From Tolypeutes matacus (lineage: Eukaryota > Chordata > Mammalia > Cingulata > Chlamyphoridae): 64,000 nt of DNA. Shown in pieces: positions 33,270-44,815 of this stretch. Numbering within the stretch: position 1 is the first letter of the stretch; the number at the start of each line of letters is the position of its first letter. Location: NCBI GenBank assembly GCA_026826555.1, contig JAKSZT010053883.1, positions 30,299,282-30,363,281 of the forward strand, written 5' to 3'. The notes under the pieces are model-generated. The model did not search any database. It saw only the letters and a program-made list of their open reading frames with translations, and was not told the origin of the DNA. A program made the position numbers and the translations under genes.

Positions 33270-33595
33270 AAGGCACTACCCTCCTGCATGGTGCTCCCCT
33301 CCTGCTGCCCCCCTCCTCCCTAGCTGGGACCCCCTGGAGGGGGAGGGGGAGCTTCAAGACTTATTCTGAGATCATGTCCCTGCCATCAAGGACCCTGGAG
33401 GGTGTGTGGCTCTCCTCTCTCTGGCTCTAGTGCAAGGTGGCCCTGTACCTCACCAGTAGGGCTGATGCCAGAGGGTTTGAATAGCTCATTAGCTCTGCTC
33501 TGGGCTTCAATCCCTCCTAATTAGTTTTGCAAAAAATATTCATCAAAAAACAACAACAAGAAACCTCATCACAAATCAAACATAGGTTCTTGGTA
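33270..33595. other. Unique sequence
   Basis: GC-rich to 33430, then an AT-rich end with 'cctaattagttttgcaaaaa' (TAATTAG core) that may be a small conserved block. Confidence 0.4.
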
Positions 33596-33845
33596 AGTTT
33601 GTGGGTGTGAGTGTATGAGTGTGTCTGTCTTTGTGCTTATGTGTGCCTGTGTGAACATGCGAGCATGTGCCTGTGAGTGAGGACGTGTTTGTGAGTGTGT
33701 AGGTGAGTGTGCGAGTGTAAGTGGGTAGTTTGTGCTTGCAGGTTTCAGTGAACGTGAATGTGTGAGGGTGTCAGTGAGTGTGAGAGGGCCCGGGTGCGAG
33801 TGTTGTGTTGTTGTGTGTGTGTGTTCGCATGTGCACGTCCACATC
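33596..33845 (+). repeat. TGTGAG/GTGTG-rich tract
   Basis: About 250 bases of degenerate TG repeats with GAG variants; the 102-codon minus-strand frame over it is histidine/threonine-rich repeat translation. Confidence 0.75.
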
Positions 33846-33849
33846 ACCT

Positions 33850-34930
33850 CCCAAGGGGTCCCCACTAAGGAGGTCATTTTTCCCCTCCTTACTAGTCGTT
33901 ATTCCCAATGAAGCCAAGGACACACCATCCCCTCAAGGCTCACCTGCCCTGGTTGCTTTGCTCCTCTAGTGCCTGCAGCTCAGCACCAGCTTCCCCCGTG
34001 TCCCAGCTCTGCGTCCCAGTGGCAAGGGTAGACTAGGAAAGGCCTGCCCTGGCCAGCCGAGCAGCTAGGGGTCCACTGCTGGGACCATCCTTTGGGTCCA
34101 GTCTGAGGATTTGAAGTGGCTGCTTGGCTCCCCCTTCCACATGTGCTGCCCCCAGATACCATTCCACCTGGGCTCTCTCTGCTCCTTGGGGCTGCTCTGG
34201 GCTACAGATCCCAGCCACAACAGGGCTGCCCAGAAGGCTGGGAGGGAAGCCCAGTTTGGGGTGAAGGGGATGGAGATTCCTGAGATGCTCAGGCCTAGAG
34301 TCTGGGGGCACGCCCCTACCCCCACTCACCCCATTGCTCCTCCCTCACTGCATTTCCTGCTGTGAGCAGCCCTGCTTAGAGCTAAGTAAATTTATGGCAT
34401 AATCCCACATGGAAATGCATGGAAATGCTGCCAATTACCATCAAGCCAGGAGAGGAGGCTGCATCCCCGGCGCCCTCCGTGGTCTGCTGTCTGCTGGCTC
34501 TCATCCTTCCAGAAACCACGGGAGCTGGAAGCCAGCCGGGATGGCCCAGATTGGTGGAGTAGGACCATGTATATAAAACTCTTGATTCGTTTCACCTGGC
34601 CTTGAAGGCTTGCTGCAGGAACCTGTCCCTTGCATTAAACCTGAGCAAACCGGGGAAATGTCATTCTGTGAGTCCCTGTAAAGCCCGACAGCTGATGCAA
34701 TTTATCTAAGGGAGATCAGTTCATCAAACTTGGGTAGAACTGAGCCGCGGGAAAGGCGGAGAAATCTGATACAATGTGTCTGCTTAAAATGCAAAGGCTC
34801 ATCCAGGTTTTGGAAACCCTGTGAAGAGTCTCAGTGCAGCCAGGAGGAGCGTTTAGCAGGCACTGAGATGGGGGGCGCCGTGCTGGGGAGGTGAGGGCCA
34901 GCCAGAATCGCCTTTGTTGGTCCAGTCCAA
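33850..34930. other. Unique sequence with a conserved-looking block
   Basis: 34385-34735 includes 'gctaagtaaatttatggcat', 'ggaaatgctgccaattacca' and 'gatgcaatttatctaaggga', which resemble constrained regulatory DNA. No exon is recognised. Confidence 0.4.
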
Positions 34931-34934
34931 TTTC

Positions 34935-35125
34935 GTCCAACAAAGGTTTAAGGAGTCCTACTGTGTGGCCTCCTGGGGTGGGGGCGATGTGACACCTGGC
35001 CCCATCTTCAAAAGCCCCACTGTCTAATGGGGAAGGCAGACAGAGACAGTTTAGGACACAACGGAGACTCTGTCCAGGCTTTAGAACAGAGGCTCAAGGT
35101 GCTGATGAGAGAATGAGGGTGGGAG
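34935..35125 (-). repeat. L2 LINE 3' end fragment
   Basis: 'tcgtccaacaaaggtttaag', 'gccccactgtctaatgggga' and 'aggcagacagagacagttta' follow minus-strand L2. Confidence 0.6.
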
Positions 35126-35134
35126 AATGTTATG

Positions 35135-35350
35135 CTGGAGCACCCAGACCCTGAAGTAGGATGGGCCTGGGGTCGGGCCCCGGTTTCACCAGCTGTGTGT
35201 TCTTGAGTGAGTCACTTAACCTCCCTGAGCCTCACTTTCCTCCCCTGTGGAATGGGTGTAACAATTCCTACTTCTCAGGGATTTGTGAGGATTGATGAGA
35301 TGCTGCAGACAAATTGCTTAGCATTGGCCTTGGCATCCAACTGGGTGGTT
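35135..35350 (+). repeat. MIR SINE
   Basis: 'gttcttgagtgagtcactta', 'cctccctgagcctcactttc', 'gatttgtgaggattgatgag' and 'ttagcattggccttggc'. Confidence 0.8.
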
Positions 35351-35351
35351 C

Positions 35352-35470
35352 TGGGAAGGGTTCTGGAAGGAGGTGTGGGTGCCAGCTAGGCCTTGAAGGG
35401 TTGGGAAGACTTTAGTTGGTGGAAAGGGCAAGAGGCTGCACCACGCTTAGGAAGAGAGACCTAGGAGATG
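35352..35470 (-). repeat. L2 LINE fragment, likely continuing the preceding L2
   Basis: 'agctaggccttgaagggttg' and 'ttggtggaaagggcaagagg' match the L2 block that follows the 3' end, so the MIR at 35135-35350 appears to sit inside this L2. Confidence 0.5.
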
Positions 35471-35479
35471 GTTGACCCC

Positions 35480-36405
35480 TTAGCACTGTCTCCACCGCAA
35501 TTCCCCTAGAGGCAGAGCAGGAGGCCCAGGGACTGGGGGTGGTGATGGGGGGAGGGGGAAGGAGGGCTTATCTTAATAGAGTGACTTCCCTTCCCTCCCC
35601 ATTTCCAGCCCTCAGCCCCAGAGGCATCCTGGCCCCCGTTAAGCCCGCCTTCGCCTTAGCTCCCTCTTGCTTCCCCTCCCCAGTGAGCATTTATCAGTCC
35701 TCCTAAGATGCGCTTAGCAGGGACCAATTTCCTGCCATCACTCAGAAGTGGTGGCATTTGTAGGGCAGCGCTGAGGCCTGGGAGGGGAATGAGGGAACAC
35801 AATGTGCTTCCCTCTGGGACTGAGTGCTCTGCCCTGCCCTACACAGGCTGCCCTCTGTCCCCCAAGTCTGTCTGCTCTTCTCTCTGGCTGGGGCTCCACA
35901 GCCAGTTAGGATGGAGGGAAATGGGATTCTGGTTCCTGCAGGGAGGGAGGAGCCAGGGCTGGGCTGGATGGAGGGGCTGAGCCAGGTGGGGGGAGGGGCC
36001 AGTGTAGAGGGAGGCCAGCTGGCAGAAGGGCCCTGAGTTTTGTGTGGATGGGCTGTGCGCAGTAGGTCCACTCTGGACTCAGTCAGCTTTGTGGCTCTGG
36101 GTGAGTCAGCAGGATCCCAGCCAGGGACATGGGGACTTGTGGCAGATTCCAGCCTCAGTGGGAAACCAAGGCTGCAGCTTAGGAGTATGGAGGGGGTGAG
36201 TGGAGACTATGACTCAGGCCGCATCAGGGTCCAAGCTTTCCCCTGGGTCATGCATCTCGGGGATGCCAGGGATGTCTCTGCCCATGCTGGAACATTCTTG
36301 ATTTAAAGGTCTGACAGCCTCCTCCGGGAAGCATGCCTGGATGCCACAAGGCCCAAGCCTGGGTCTGAAGAGCCTTCTCTAGTCCCTGTCTCCTTAGCTA
36401 GACAT
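35480..36405. other. Unique GC-rich sequence
   Basis: Contains a G-quadruplex-like run at 35535-35566 and a weak MIR trace near 36050-36110. No gene is recognised. Confidence 0.4.
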
Positions 36406-36411
36406 GGAGTT

Positions 36412-36560
36412 ACAATTTATTGAGCACTTATTATATTTCAGGCCCTGGGCCAAGCACTTGACAAATATTAACTATTTAATTCTTTGTCAATCTGGAGAAA
36501 CCAGCATGATTAAAATTACCCCATTTTTTTAGCCATGGAAATGGGTTCAGAGAGGCTGGT
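36412..36560 (-). repeat. MIR SINE fragment
   Basis: 'aatttattgagcacttatta', 'ggccctgggccaagcacttg', 'accccatttttttagccatg'. Confidence 0.75.
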
Positions 36561-36574
36561 CTCATTTCAGGATC

Positions 36575-36885
36575 TTATATGAAATATCACCTCCAAGGGA
36601 CTCCTTCCCTGACCATCTATTTCTGTTATTTGCCCCACCGTGACACCTGGCCTTCTCCATCTTATCACTTTGTTTTATTTTCTCCATGGCAACTCTAGTG
36701 CTCTAAAATTATTTTTTCATTGGTGCCCTGGTTTATGGTCTGTCTCCACCACTAAAGTGTAAGCTCCAAGAGAGCAAGAACCTTGTCCATCTTGTTCCCC
36801 TATGTGTTACCAAGCCCAGAACGGCACCTACGGCCACACCTAGAACAATAAATCTCTCTTGAACGGATGAATGAATGAGCCACAG
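36575..36885 (+). repeat. L2 LINE 3' end
   Basis: 'gggactccttccctgaccat', 'aagtgtaagctccaagagag', 'caagaaccttgtccatcttg' and the terminal 'gaatgaatga'. Well preserved L2 3' end. Confidence 0.85.
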
Positions 36886-36889
36886 GTGG

Positions 36890-37700
36890 CTAACAATGGC
36901 AGAGGAAGGGTTCACACCAGGCTGTCCGGTTCAAAAAACACTACGTGCTTGTGGCCACTGCACAAAGGCCACCTGTGACTGTCAAAGGTAAAGCAGCTTA
37001 GAGAGGAAGGGGCTGTCACCTGCAGTGGAAGCCTCAGGTCTGGGGTCCTGGAAGACCTGTCTCTGCAGATTACAGCACTGAATGAATAGCATTAACTCAA
37101 AGACGCCTAAATTCAGACCCCAGCCCCTCTTGCGGCTAGTTTTGAGCAGCCGGGGCATTGGCAGGTGGCAGGCAGGTGCTGGGGCCCCGGTAGCTCCCAC
37201 CTCCTCCAGGCTGGAAGAGTCAGACATGGATGGATCTGCTATTTAAACCCAGCAAGGGCTGGGGGTCGTGGGGGCTGGGGATTGCTGCTCACACGTTCAT
37301 TAGGATTTGAGGAGGGGGGATTCTATTTGTCTGGAAATGATGGGGACAGGAGAAGGGCTTTCTGGAGATGAGTGGCAGGTGAGATAAGCCTGATGTGTGA
37401 CTTTCTGACGCTTGGTTGGTTTGAAAATAAGTCCTGGGCCCAGATACGGGATTGACAGGGGGATCAGAGAGAACGGTTTGCTTTCTGCCTTCTGCCTTTG
37501 AAAAGGGCCCCAGCGTTAGAAGACTGGGTTCTAGCATTGGTAGGGGGAGGGGATGGCTGTGCCTGGGGTCACCTTGGCTGGGCTGCTGGGGCAGGAGGTA
37601 CTCCCCAGGCTGGTGAATTTTAGGATCAGCTCTAGCATCTCTAAACTTCTGGACTTGCTTGGCTCCTGTTCTGGGAAGAAGCCCAAGTGCCTCATCTCAC
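36890..37700. other. Unique sequence, no gene recognised
   Basis: No repeat or exon supported. The 188-codon frame beginning at 37553 runs into the LTR-like sequence that follows and has no known domain. Confidence 0.4.
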
Positions 37701-37719
37701 TGACAAAGAGCCCCCAAAC

Positions 37720-38188
37720 TGCTGGTGTGGGGCCGTGGTCTTCCCTGTGCCCCTCAGAGCCCCGCTATACCGTCTCCATCCTGCCCGGGCTGATCGGTAC
37801 AGACACTGCAAAGGGCTCCTTCGTGCCACCGGCTGGGCCTGGCCAGTGGGAGGTGTTGGCAGGAAGGAGAGCCGGGTGGTGGCTTCCTTCCCCCCTCCCT
37901 TCTGCGGTGCCTTCCCTGCCATGTGGTGGGGGGTGGTTAGGACGGGAGACTGAGGCCACATCTGCCACACAGCCCTCTCCCTACAACTGCGGTCTCCAGG
38001 TTCCCTTCCCTTGCCCTTTCGGGCCTGGGACACTAACACCTCCCCGTTTTCATGGGCCCTGGGGTCCTACACCATTTCTTGTTGATTTTCCTACTTGCTG
38101 CCCATGCCTCTATAAATAGGCCCTTTATTAATTTCTGTTTACTTTGAGTGTTCTATCTCTTTCCTGCTGGGACCCTGACTGATACACC
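37720..38188 (+). repeat. LTR-like repeat, 3' part (copy 1)
   Basis: Ends with a TATAAATA-like box, 'tactttgagtgttctatctc', 'cctgctgggaccctgactga' and 'tacac'. The same ending occurs at 63590-63640, so both are members of one old ERVL-type LTR family. The 5' boundary and family name are uncertain. Confidence 0.55.
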
Positions 38189-38199
38189 TGCCTTGACCA

Positions 38200-38240
38200 A
38201 AAAAACAAAAACAAAAACAAAAAAAACCCAAAAAAACCAT
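38200..38240 (+). repeat. A-rich low-complexity tract
   Basis: (AAAAAC)n-like run, possibly the decayed tail of a retroposon. Confidence 0.7.
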
Positions 38241-38439
38241 GTTCCCATGGAATTTCCCCAAGGTGGCCATTGGCATAGAGATAATGGAAAAGGCTTTGTC
38301 ACCTGGGCTTCCAAAGAAGGCTGCTTTCCTGAGCATGAAAGGTGACTAAACCTTGGGGAACAGGGAGAGCCTCACGATTGGGGGTCATGGGAGGTGCGTG
38401 GCAGAGCCCACCCTGTCTTTCTCTCCTCCCTCCTCAGAA

Positions 38440-38680
38440 CCTTAGTTTTCTCATCTGTGGAATGGGGGCACCATTTGTCATGGTGACCATCATGGCCAGG
38501 GCATGTAATAAGTGCCACAGGTACAGGATGGTGTTAGTTTCCCTACAAGCCCTATGAGACAGCTTCTCCCAGCATCCCTATTTGACAGATGAGGAGACTG
38601 ATGCTCAGAGAGGTGACGTGCCTTGCTCAAGGAACGTGGTAGACTGGAAGTCAATCCCAGGTCTCTCTGTGCTCTTAATC
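38440..38680. repeat. Two MIR fragments, opposite orientation
   Basis: 38440-38520 is plus-strand MIR ('gttttctcatctgtggaatg'); 38535-38680 is minus-strand MIR ('tttgacagatgaggagactg', 'tcagagaggtgacgtgcctt'). Confidence 0.7.
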
Positions 38681-38989
38681 CCTCTGCCTTCTCTGCCCAG
38701 CTTCATGGGGGGTTTGAGACAGTCAGGTCTCAGTGGCAGCTCTGCAGTGGGACCTTGGAATGGGCATTTTTCATGATACCTGCTGCTCAACATGAGGGCA
38801 GACCTGGTAGTGGGGCTGGCTTTTTTGCTCACCCCTCCATGTTACCCCAAAGAGAATGAGGCAGAAATTCTTTTGGAGACCACACAGGTCCCCACCCTCC
38901 CCATTTTTCTCACATGGGCTCAGGTACTACCTTTCCTTGCTTTGCACTATGAGAGATTTGGTTACACTGAGGGCCACCGATTAATGATC

Positions 38990-39393
38990 TCCCTGTATGC
39001 ATGGGCTGTCCTATAATTTTGCAGACTCCTCTACTATGACTCTGGGCTGGGTCATATGACTTGCCTTGGGCAATGGGACTGTAGCAAACACACAAGCAAT
39101 AGTTTGAAAAAGTGTTCTCTTGGACCATGAGAACAATCCAGATCTATGTGCTGGAAGATGGGAGACCACATGGAGCAGAGCTGAGTCAACACAGACAAGG
39201 CCTTCCTGGACCAGCCAGTACCCAGCTGCTCTGCCAAAGTTGCTTTAGCAGGTAATATCAGTCAAGCCTGGCCTAAGTGAGCAGAACTAGCCAATCCTAA
39301 ACTCATGGGAAATAATAAAGGGTAAATGGCTATTTTTCTTTAAGCCATTAACTTCTGGGATAATTTGTTATGCAGCAGTAGCTGACTAATACA
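38990..39393 (+). mobile_element. MaLR/ERVL-like LTR remnant
   Basis: 'ctgggtcatatgacttgcct', 'tgggcaatgggactgtagca', 'tctttaagccattaacttct', 'atttgttatgcagcagtagc' and an end 'tgactaatac'. Same general family as the split LTR at 9.45-10.46 kb. Name uncertain. Confidence 0.6.
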
Positions 39394-39394
39394 T

Positions 39395-40835
39395 GTACTG
39401 GTCATTGTTCTTCCTCTGGGAAGCTGTCTCTTTTGACCTATTCCTGGTTCTCATCACTTATAATTTAGGGATTTTAGCATTAAAAAACAGTGGTTTCCCC
39501 TCTCCTCTGAGTCATACTGGTTTCAGTGTACTGATATGCCTGGAATCTGTAGGTCTCACATTGCCACAGATGGGGGCCTATATATTAGGAAAGAGGGCTC
39601 TCACAACAGGAGAGAGCAATGCTGCCCTGTGGGATGTTTGGGAGAAGAGCTGTCAACACTGTGAAAAAGAGCCCTTTTATTTAAAGTGAGACAGTGGCTG
39701 GAGGAGTGACCAGTTCAGTGGCAGCCAGGAGGCTGGCAACAGCTGCTGTGGTGGGGAAATGTGGTCAGGAGGAGAGTGTGGGAGCTGCCAAGCCAGGAGA
39801 CTCCTGTTGGTGATGAGATGGACCTGGGAGCTCAGGGCCTTGACACTCCGTGACGGGGAGGGGGATTGTGTGCAGGGATTGGGTGTGACTGTGTGTGAGT
39901 GTACATGTGGGTGTGCACGTGAACCTGCCGTGTGCTCTCTGGAGGTCAGGCCTGGAGCACTGGTCATGGCTCAGCCCCAGATGCTATGTAATTGGCTGTC
40001 ATCACTGGTTTTGAAGTCCTTGGGTCCTGGGTAGGGGCTCCCTCTTGCCCAGGACACCTTCCCTAGTCCAATGCTTCTCTGCAGACTGTCAGGTGACCCC
40101 AGGGCAATACCACCAGGCACCAGGCTTAGATGACACTTAGTCTCTGTTGAAGGGTAGGCCTGAAGCTGCTTAGCAGGATGAGGGGAAAGGAACGGGGGTC
40201 CAGTAGGACTGTGTAGAGGGCATGGCAAGCATGTATGATAAATGCTGAGACTGGAGAAAGAGAAGGGGAAGTGAGGTCTTCTTTGGGCTTGTCAGGGAGG
40301 GCTCTTGGTGTAAGATTTGGAGGTTGCAGGGATTCCCCTCTTTAAGGCCTGTCTTTCCCCACCATTGCCAGGATTTTGGGGCTTGGGTTGGTGAGGATGG
40401 AGAGAGGATGGCATTGACTTGTATCCAGTGCATGGAAAATGCTCTCCTGGCTCCCTGGGACCCTCATCCTTAGGCTTCTCAGCATCTTTCTGGGGGTACC
40501 CCCTGTTTCCTAAGTGCCTGGACTGGCCAGGAATGGCATCATCTTTCTGGCCACCCCCAAGAGGAGCAGGAGGTACCACAGAAGACATGGAGCCCAAAGC
40601 AACGTGGCTCAGGGTCTTCTGCTTCCCCCACCCTACAACCCACTGGAGAAGGGTTTTTACATCCAAGGACACTGAGGCCCCCCAGGGTTATTTCCCTTCC
40701 CCTTCCCATCAGGTTTTTTGTAGTACTGGGTGTTGCAGGCGGGAACACAGAACTACCTAATTTAACTGCTAGGGGCAGAGTCCAGCCTTTCCCCCTTGTC
40801 ATGATGGGGTGACTTTGGGGATAAGCCATAGGCAG
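39395..40835. other. Unique sequence, no gene recognised
   Basis: No repeat or exon identified. Short TG-rich patch near 39880-39920. Confidence 0.4.
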
Positions 40836-40844
40836 ATCACAGCC

Positions 40845-40960
40845 TTGGAAAGCACTGGACTAGGGGATCCTGGAAGAAGGGACTGTGTCTGATCCATCCC
40901 TGTATCCCATGCCCAGCACAGGATGGGCTCAGGCATTTTATTGCCATCGAATGGAGAGAC
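40845..40960 (+). repeat. L2 LINE 3' end fragment
   Basis: 'gggactgtgtctgatccatc', 'cctgtatcccatgcccagca' and 'caggatgggctcaggcattt'. Confidence 0.6.
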
Positions 40961-41640
40961 TCAGCTGGGGCAGAAAATAACCCCCTAACCAATTTTTCTC
41001 CTCCCCCGCTCCCCCCATCCTTGTCCGGCCATTGCTATTCTCACAGCTCTCAGCAGCTGACTCTTTTTCAGGTCAAAGCACTGGAGCCTCCCACCCCCAA
41101 CCCCTCCCTCTAGCCCTGGGTCCCTTCTCCAGCCTGCCAGAGTCCCTGCCTATCTTGGGACATTTCTGCGCTGCCAAGTCGCCACTCAGTCCCAAGGAGG
41201 CTAGACTCCATGTCCTCTGCCCTAGGTCATTGTCTTTCCAATGCCATCGTTGGCAGCCAAACTTTACTACAATTACTTCTGCCCCGATATGACAGACAGA
41301 GGGGTCACTTTCATTTCTAAAATTTAAATTCAATTTAATTTTTGAATAGGTAATGATTTCTCATGGTTCAAGGGTACCTAAGTGAAAAGTCTTCCTCCCA
41401 GTCTCCTGGCTCCCTCCACGGAGACACAATGTTACCAGTTTCTTGTGTATTCTTCTAGAAATAGAGGCATATAAAGGCAAATACATGTATCTACACATAG
41501 TTTTGTAAAATATACTTTTCTCCTCTTTTGTTCACAAATGGTACCATATAATACACAGGAGTCTATGCCTTGTTTCTCACTTAACACTATATCTTGGAGA
41601 TCACCCTTTAGCAACACAGAAAGAGCCCTCCCCATTCTTT

Positions 41641-41735
41641 TTTTTTTTTTTTTTTTTATCCGGAGGTACCGGGGATCGAACCCTGGTCTCTCCATGTGGT
41701 AGACGGACGCCGAACCTCTTGAGCCACATCCGTTT
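41641..41735 (-). mobile_element. DAS-type SINE, monomeric
   Basis: Poly-T (the antisense poly-A tail), then B box 'gggatcgaacc' and A box region 'ttgagccacatccg' read as complements. Flanked by a perfect 15-bp duplication 'ccctccccattcttt' (41626-41640 and 41736-41750). One tRNA-like unit only. Confidence 0.95.
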
Positions 41736-41750
41736 CCCTCCCCATTCTTT

Positions 41751-42275
41751 TTTATAAAGTTATAATTTATGTACCATAAAAGTCATCCTTTTAAAGAGTG
41801 AAATTCAATTTTTAAAAACATTCACACAGTTGTGCAACCAGCACCATGGCTTAATTTCAGAACATTTTCTCAAAAAGAAACCACATACCCATTAGTAGTC
41901 ACTGCCCATTTCCCCCTCCCTCCAGTCTCTGGCAACTGCTAATCCATTTTCTGTTTTTATGGATTTTCCTATTCTGAACATTTCATATAAATGAAGTCAT
42001 ATAATATCTGGTCTTTAATGTCTGGCTTCTTTCACTTATAATGTTTTCAGGGTTCATCCACACTGTCATATGTAATGGTACTTCATACCTCTATATTACT
42101 GAATAATACTCCATTGAATGGATATACATTTTGTTTATCCATTCATCAATTGATGGGCATTTGAGTTTTCTCCACTTTTTTGGCTATTATGAATAATGCT
42201 GCTATGTTCAAGTTTTTGTGTGAATATGTTTTCAGTTTTCTTGGGTATATACCTAGGAGTGGAATTGTTGGAGCA
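41751..42275 (-). mobile_element. Second L1 3' UTR fragment inserted in the older L1
   Basis: 'ttgtgcaaccagcaccatgg', 'gaaaccacatacccattagt', 'tctggcaactgctaatccat', 'gaataatgctgctatgttca' and 'gggtatatacctaggagtgg' are an L1M 3' UTR on the minus strand. On its right the older L1 resumes with 'ccctcatttgtttt', diverged from 'ccctccccattctt' on the left, as expected for an aged target duplication. Confidence 0.8.
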
Positions 42276-43645
42276 TCCCTCATTTGTTTTAATGGCTAAA
42301 ACACAATTACTTAAGCAATCACCTATTTATGGACATTTAGTCCCACCCTCTCCTTTTTTTGCTTTCTAAAAACAATGATACAAGGAATAATTTTGTACAT
42401 TCACACATGTCTGTGTGTATCTTTTTGTATAATTCCTAGAAATGTAATTGCTGTGCCAAAGGGCACATACCTTTGTAATTCAGATAAATGTTGCCAAATT
42501 GCCTGCCCCTGGCACCAGGAGCAATGTTGAGATGCCAATTTCCTCGCATCCTCACCAACAGCGCGTTAGCAAGGTTTTTGATCTTCGCCAATCTGATAGG
42601 TGCAATGGTATATCAGATAATTTCATTTTGCATTTTTAAAAAATTGTGGGTGAGGTTTAGTGTCTTTTGTATGTTTAAGAACCATCCCTATTTCTTTTTC
42701 TGTGTACTATCTTCGTAACCTTTGCCAATTTTTCTATTGGGTTATTGGTCTTTTTTCTTATTCATTTCTAAGAGCTTTTTATACAGCAGGAACTTAACCC
42801 TTTGTCTGTGATAAATGCCAGACATTTTTCCCAGTTTGTAATTTGTCTTTTAAGTTTGCTAATGATGATTTCTGCTAGGAAGAAGTTTGCTATTTTTATA
42901 TAGCCACATTTATTAGCTTTTTCTTTCTGGATTTTGGGTTTCTTGTCCAAGGCCTTTCCCACGTTAAGATTATTAAAAAAGAATTCTCCCACAGTTTCTT
43001 TTAGGCCATTTATTATTTGACTTTAAAATATTTAAATCTTTAATCCATCCAGAATTAATTTTGGCATAAGGTGTGTGATATGGATCTAATTTTAATTTTT
43101 TCTCAATGGCTCTTTGCTGTCCTAGTAACATTATCATTCAATATTTCTCTTTTCCATGACTTTGAATGTCACCTTTATCATAGACTAAATGATTGCATGT
43201 TCTGGGATTTATTTCTGTACTTTCTATTCTATTCCACTGATATATTTGTCTACTCCTGAGGCATTACTACATTATTCTAATTTTTGTAGTTCTATAATAT
43301 GTTTAAAATCCGATATGGCTAGTCTCTCCTCTTTTCAGAATTTTCCTGGCTATTTTTGCATGATTGTTTTCCCCTGTGAACTTGAAAATCTCCACATCCC
43401 ATTAAAAATTCCCATTGGCATTTTGCATTGGAACATGTAGATATTATAGATTAATTATGAGAAAAACAATATAATTCTTCCTATCCTGTAACATGGTAAG
43501 CCTTTCTTTGTTCAGGTCCCTTAGTAGTATTTTAAGGTTTTCTTTGTATGTATTTTGCACATTCCTAGGCATACTCTCTTTTTTTGTTGCACTTGTGAAT
43601 GTCATCCATTCTTCCATTATATGCCCCCAACTGGTGGTTGTTTTT

Positions 43646-44070
43646 TTAAAAGACTTATTTATTTACTTTATCCATTTTAAACCCCCTCTTCCCCATTTGC
43701 TGTTTTGTGTCCATTCGCTGGGCAATTCTCTGTGTCTGTTTCCTCCCATCTCGTCTCATCCTTTTCCTCCAGTTTTCGATCCTGGAGACCTCCGATGTAG
43801 GAGAGAGGTGTTCTGCCACCTGTGCCACCTCGTTTCCTGGCTTTCAGAGCATCTCGTCTTGTCTCTCCCCTGCGTCTCTCTCCTGTTACATCATCATCTT
43901 GCTGCATGGCTCCCGGGGCCTGGCGGCTCACCGGCACACAGAGCCTGGCAGCCCATGTGCCTTCTATATATATATATATATATTTAATTTTACCGGGAGG
44001 TCCCGGGGATCGAACCCAGGTCCCTCCATACGGCAGATGGATGCCCAACCATTTGAGCCACATCCGCCCC
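43646..44070 (-). mobile_element. Dimeric tRNA-derived SINE (DAS-like, long form)
   Basis: On the minus strand the element has a first tRNA-like unit (44070 down to about 43992; A box complement at 44047-44060, B box complement at 44006-44016), a linker with a (TA)n run, a second tRNA-like unit (about 43838-43765; A box complement 43817-43829, B box complement 43771-43781), and a tail with 'gtccattcgctgggcaattc' and a TTTATT-rich end. Perfect 15-bp target duplication 'ctggtggttgttttt' at 43631-43645 and 44071-44085. Confidence 0.85.
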
Positions 44071-44815
44071 CTGGTGGTTGTTTTTAAATAGGAAGGCCAT
44101 TGATTTTTGCATGTTAATTTTATAGCTGGCAGCTTTATTGAGTTTCCTTATTTTTGGTAATAGTGTTTCATTTGATTCTCTTTGGTATACCAGGTATAAA
44201 TTCATATCTTCTGCAAATAATGATAACTTTACCTTCCCCTTTCCATTTGTACGTGGTTAAGTGATTTTTCTCATTTAGTTGCATTAGCTGCTACTTACAG
44301 AACCAAGTTAGAAAATATTGACGATACTGGATGTTCTGGTCTTGTTCCTGACTTTAATGGGACTGCTTTTAATATTTCCTCATTTGGGGTTAAGAGGCAT
44401 ATATTTTATCATGTTAAGAAGTAACTGTTCTATTTCATTATGAGTTTTTAAAAATTAAGAATGGTTGCTGATTTATGCAGATAATTTATGATTAGACCCT
44501 TTAATGTTGTAAATTATATAGATTTCCTGACACTGAATCCCCTAGCATTTCTTAAACCCTGCTTGATCATGATATATTGTTCCTTTTCTGGTGCTGCCAA
44601 ATTCTGTTTGCTACTATTTTATTTAAAATTATTGCAGTGAAATTCATAAATGAGATTGATCTGTCATTTTCTTGTGCTATTCTGGTTAGGTGTTGGTATC
44701 AATGTCATGCTCACTTTGTAAAAATAATCTAGAAACTTTCCTTCTCTTTCTATGCCCTAGAACAGTTGAAATAGTGTTGGACAGATCCATTTCTTAAGGA
44801 TTTGCTAGAATTCAA

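Larger units (their letters stand above)
41310..44815 (-). mobile_element. Old L1 (L1M type), 3' UTR to ORF2, interrupted by three insertions
   Basis: Pieces 41310-41625, 42277-43630 and 44086-44815 join into one minus-strand L1: 'ttaacactatatcttggaga', 'ctatttatggacatttag', 'ttgctgtgccaaagggcaca', 'ggttattggtcttttttctt', 'ttttcagaattttcctggct', 'gcagctttattgagtttcct'. The right part corresponds to the C-terminal end of the ORF2 reverse-transcriptase protein, now full of stops and frameshifts. The 5' end with ORF1, endonuclease and most of the polymerase is missing. Confidence 0.85.

Noticed and set aside
37553..38119. 188-codon plus-strand open frame
   Set aside because: Overlaps an LTR-like repeat, proline/glycine-rich by composition, no recognised family.
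43300..44815. Possible functional L1 ORF2 reverse transcriptase
   Set aside because: Only the C-terminal portion is present, broken by stops, frameshifts and a SINE; no intact protein.
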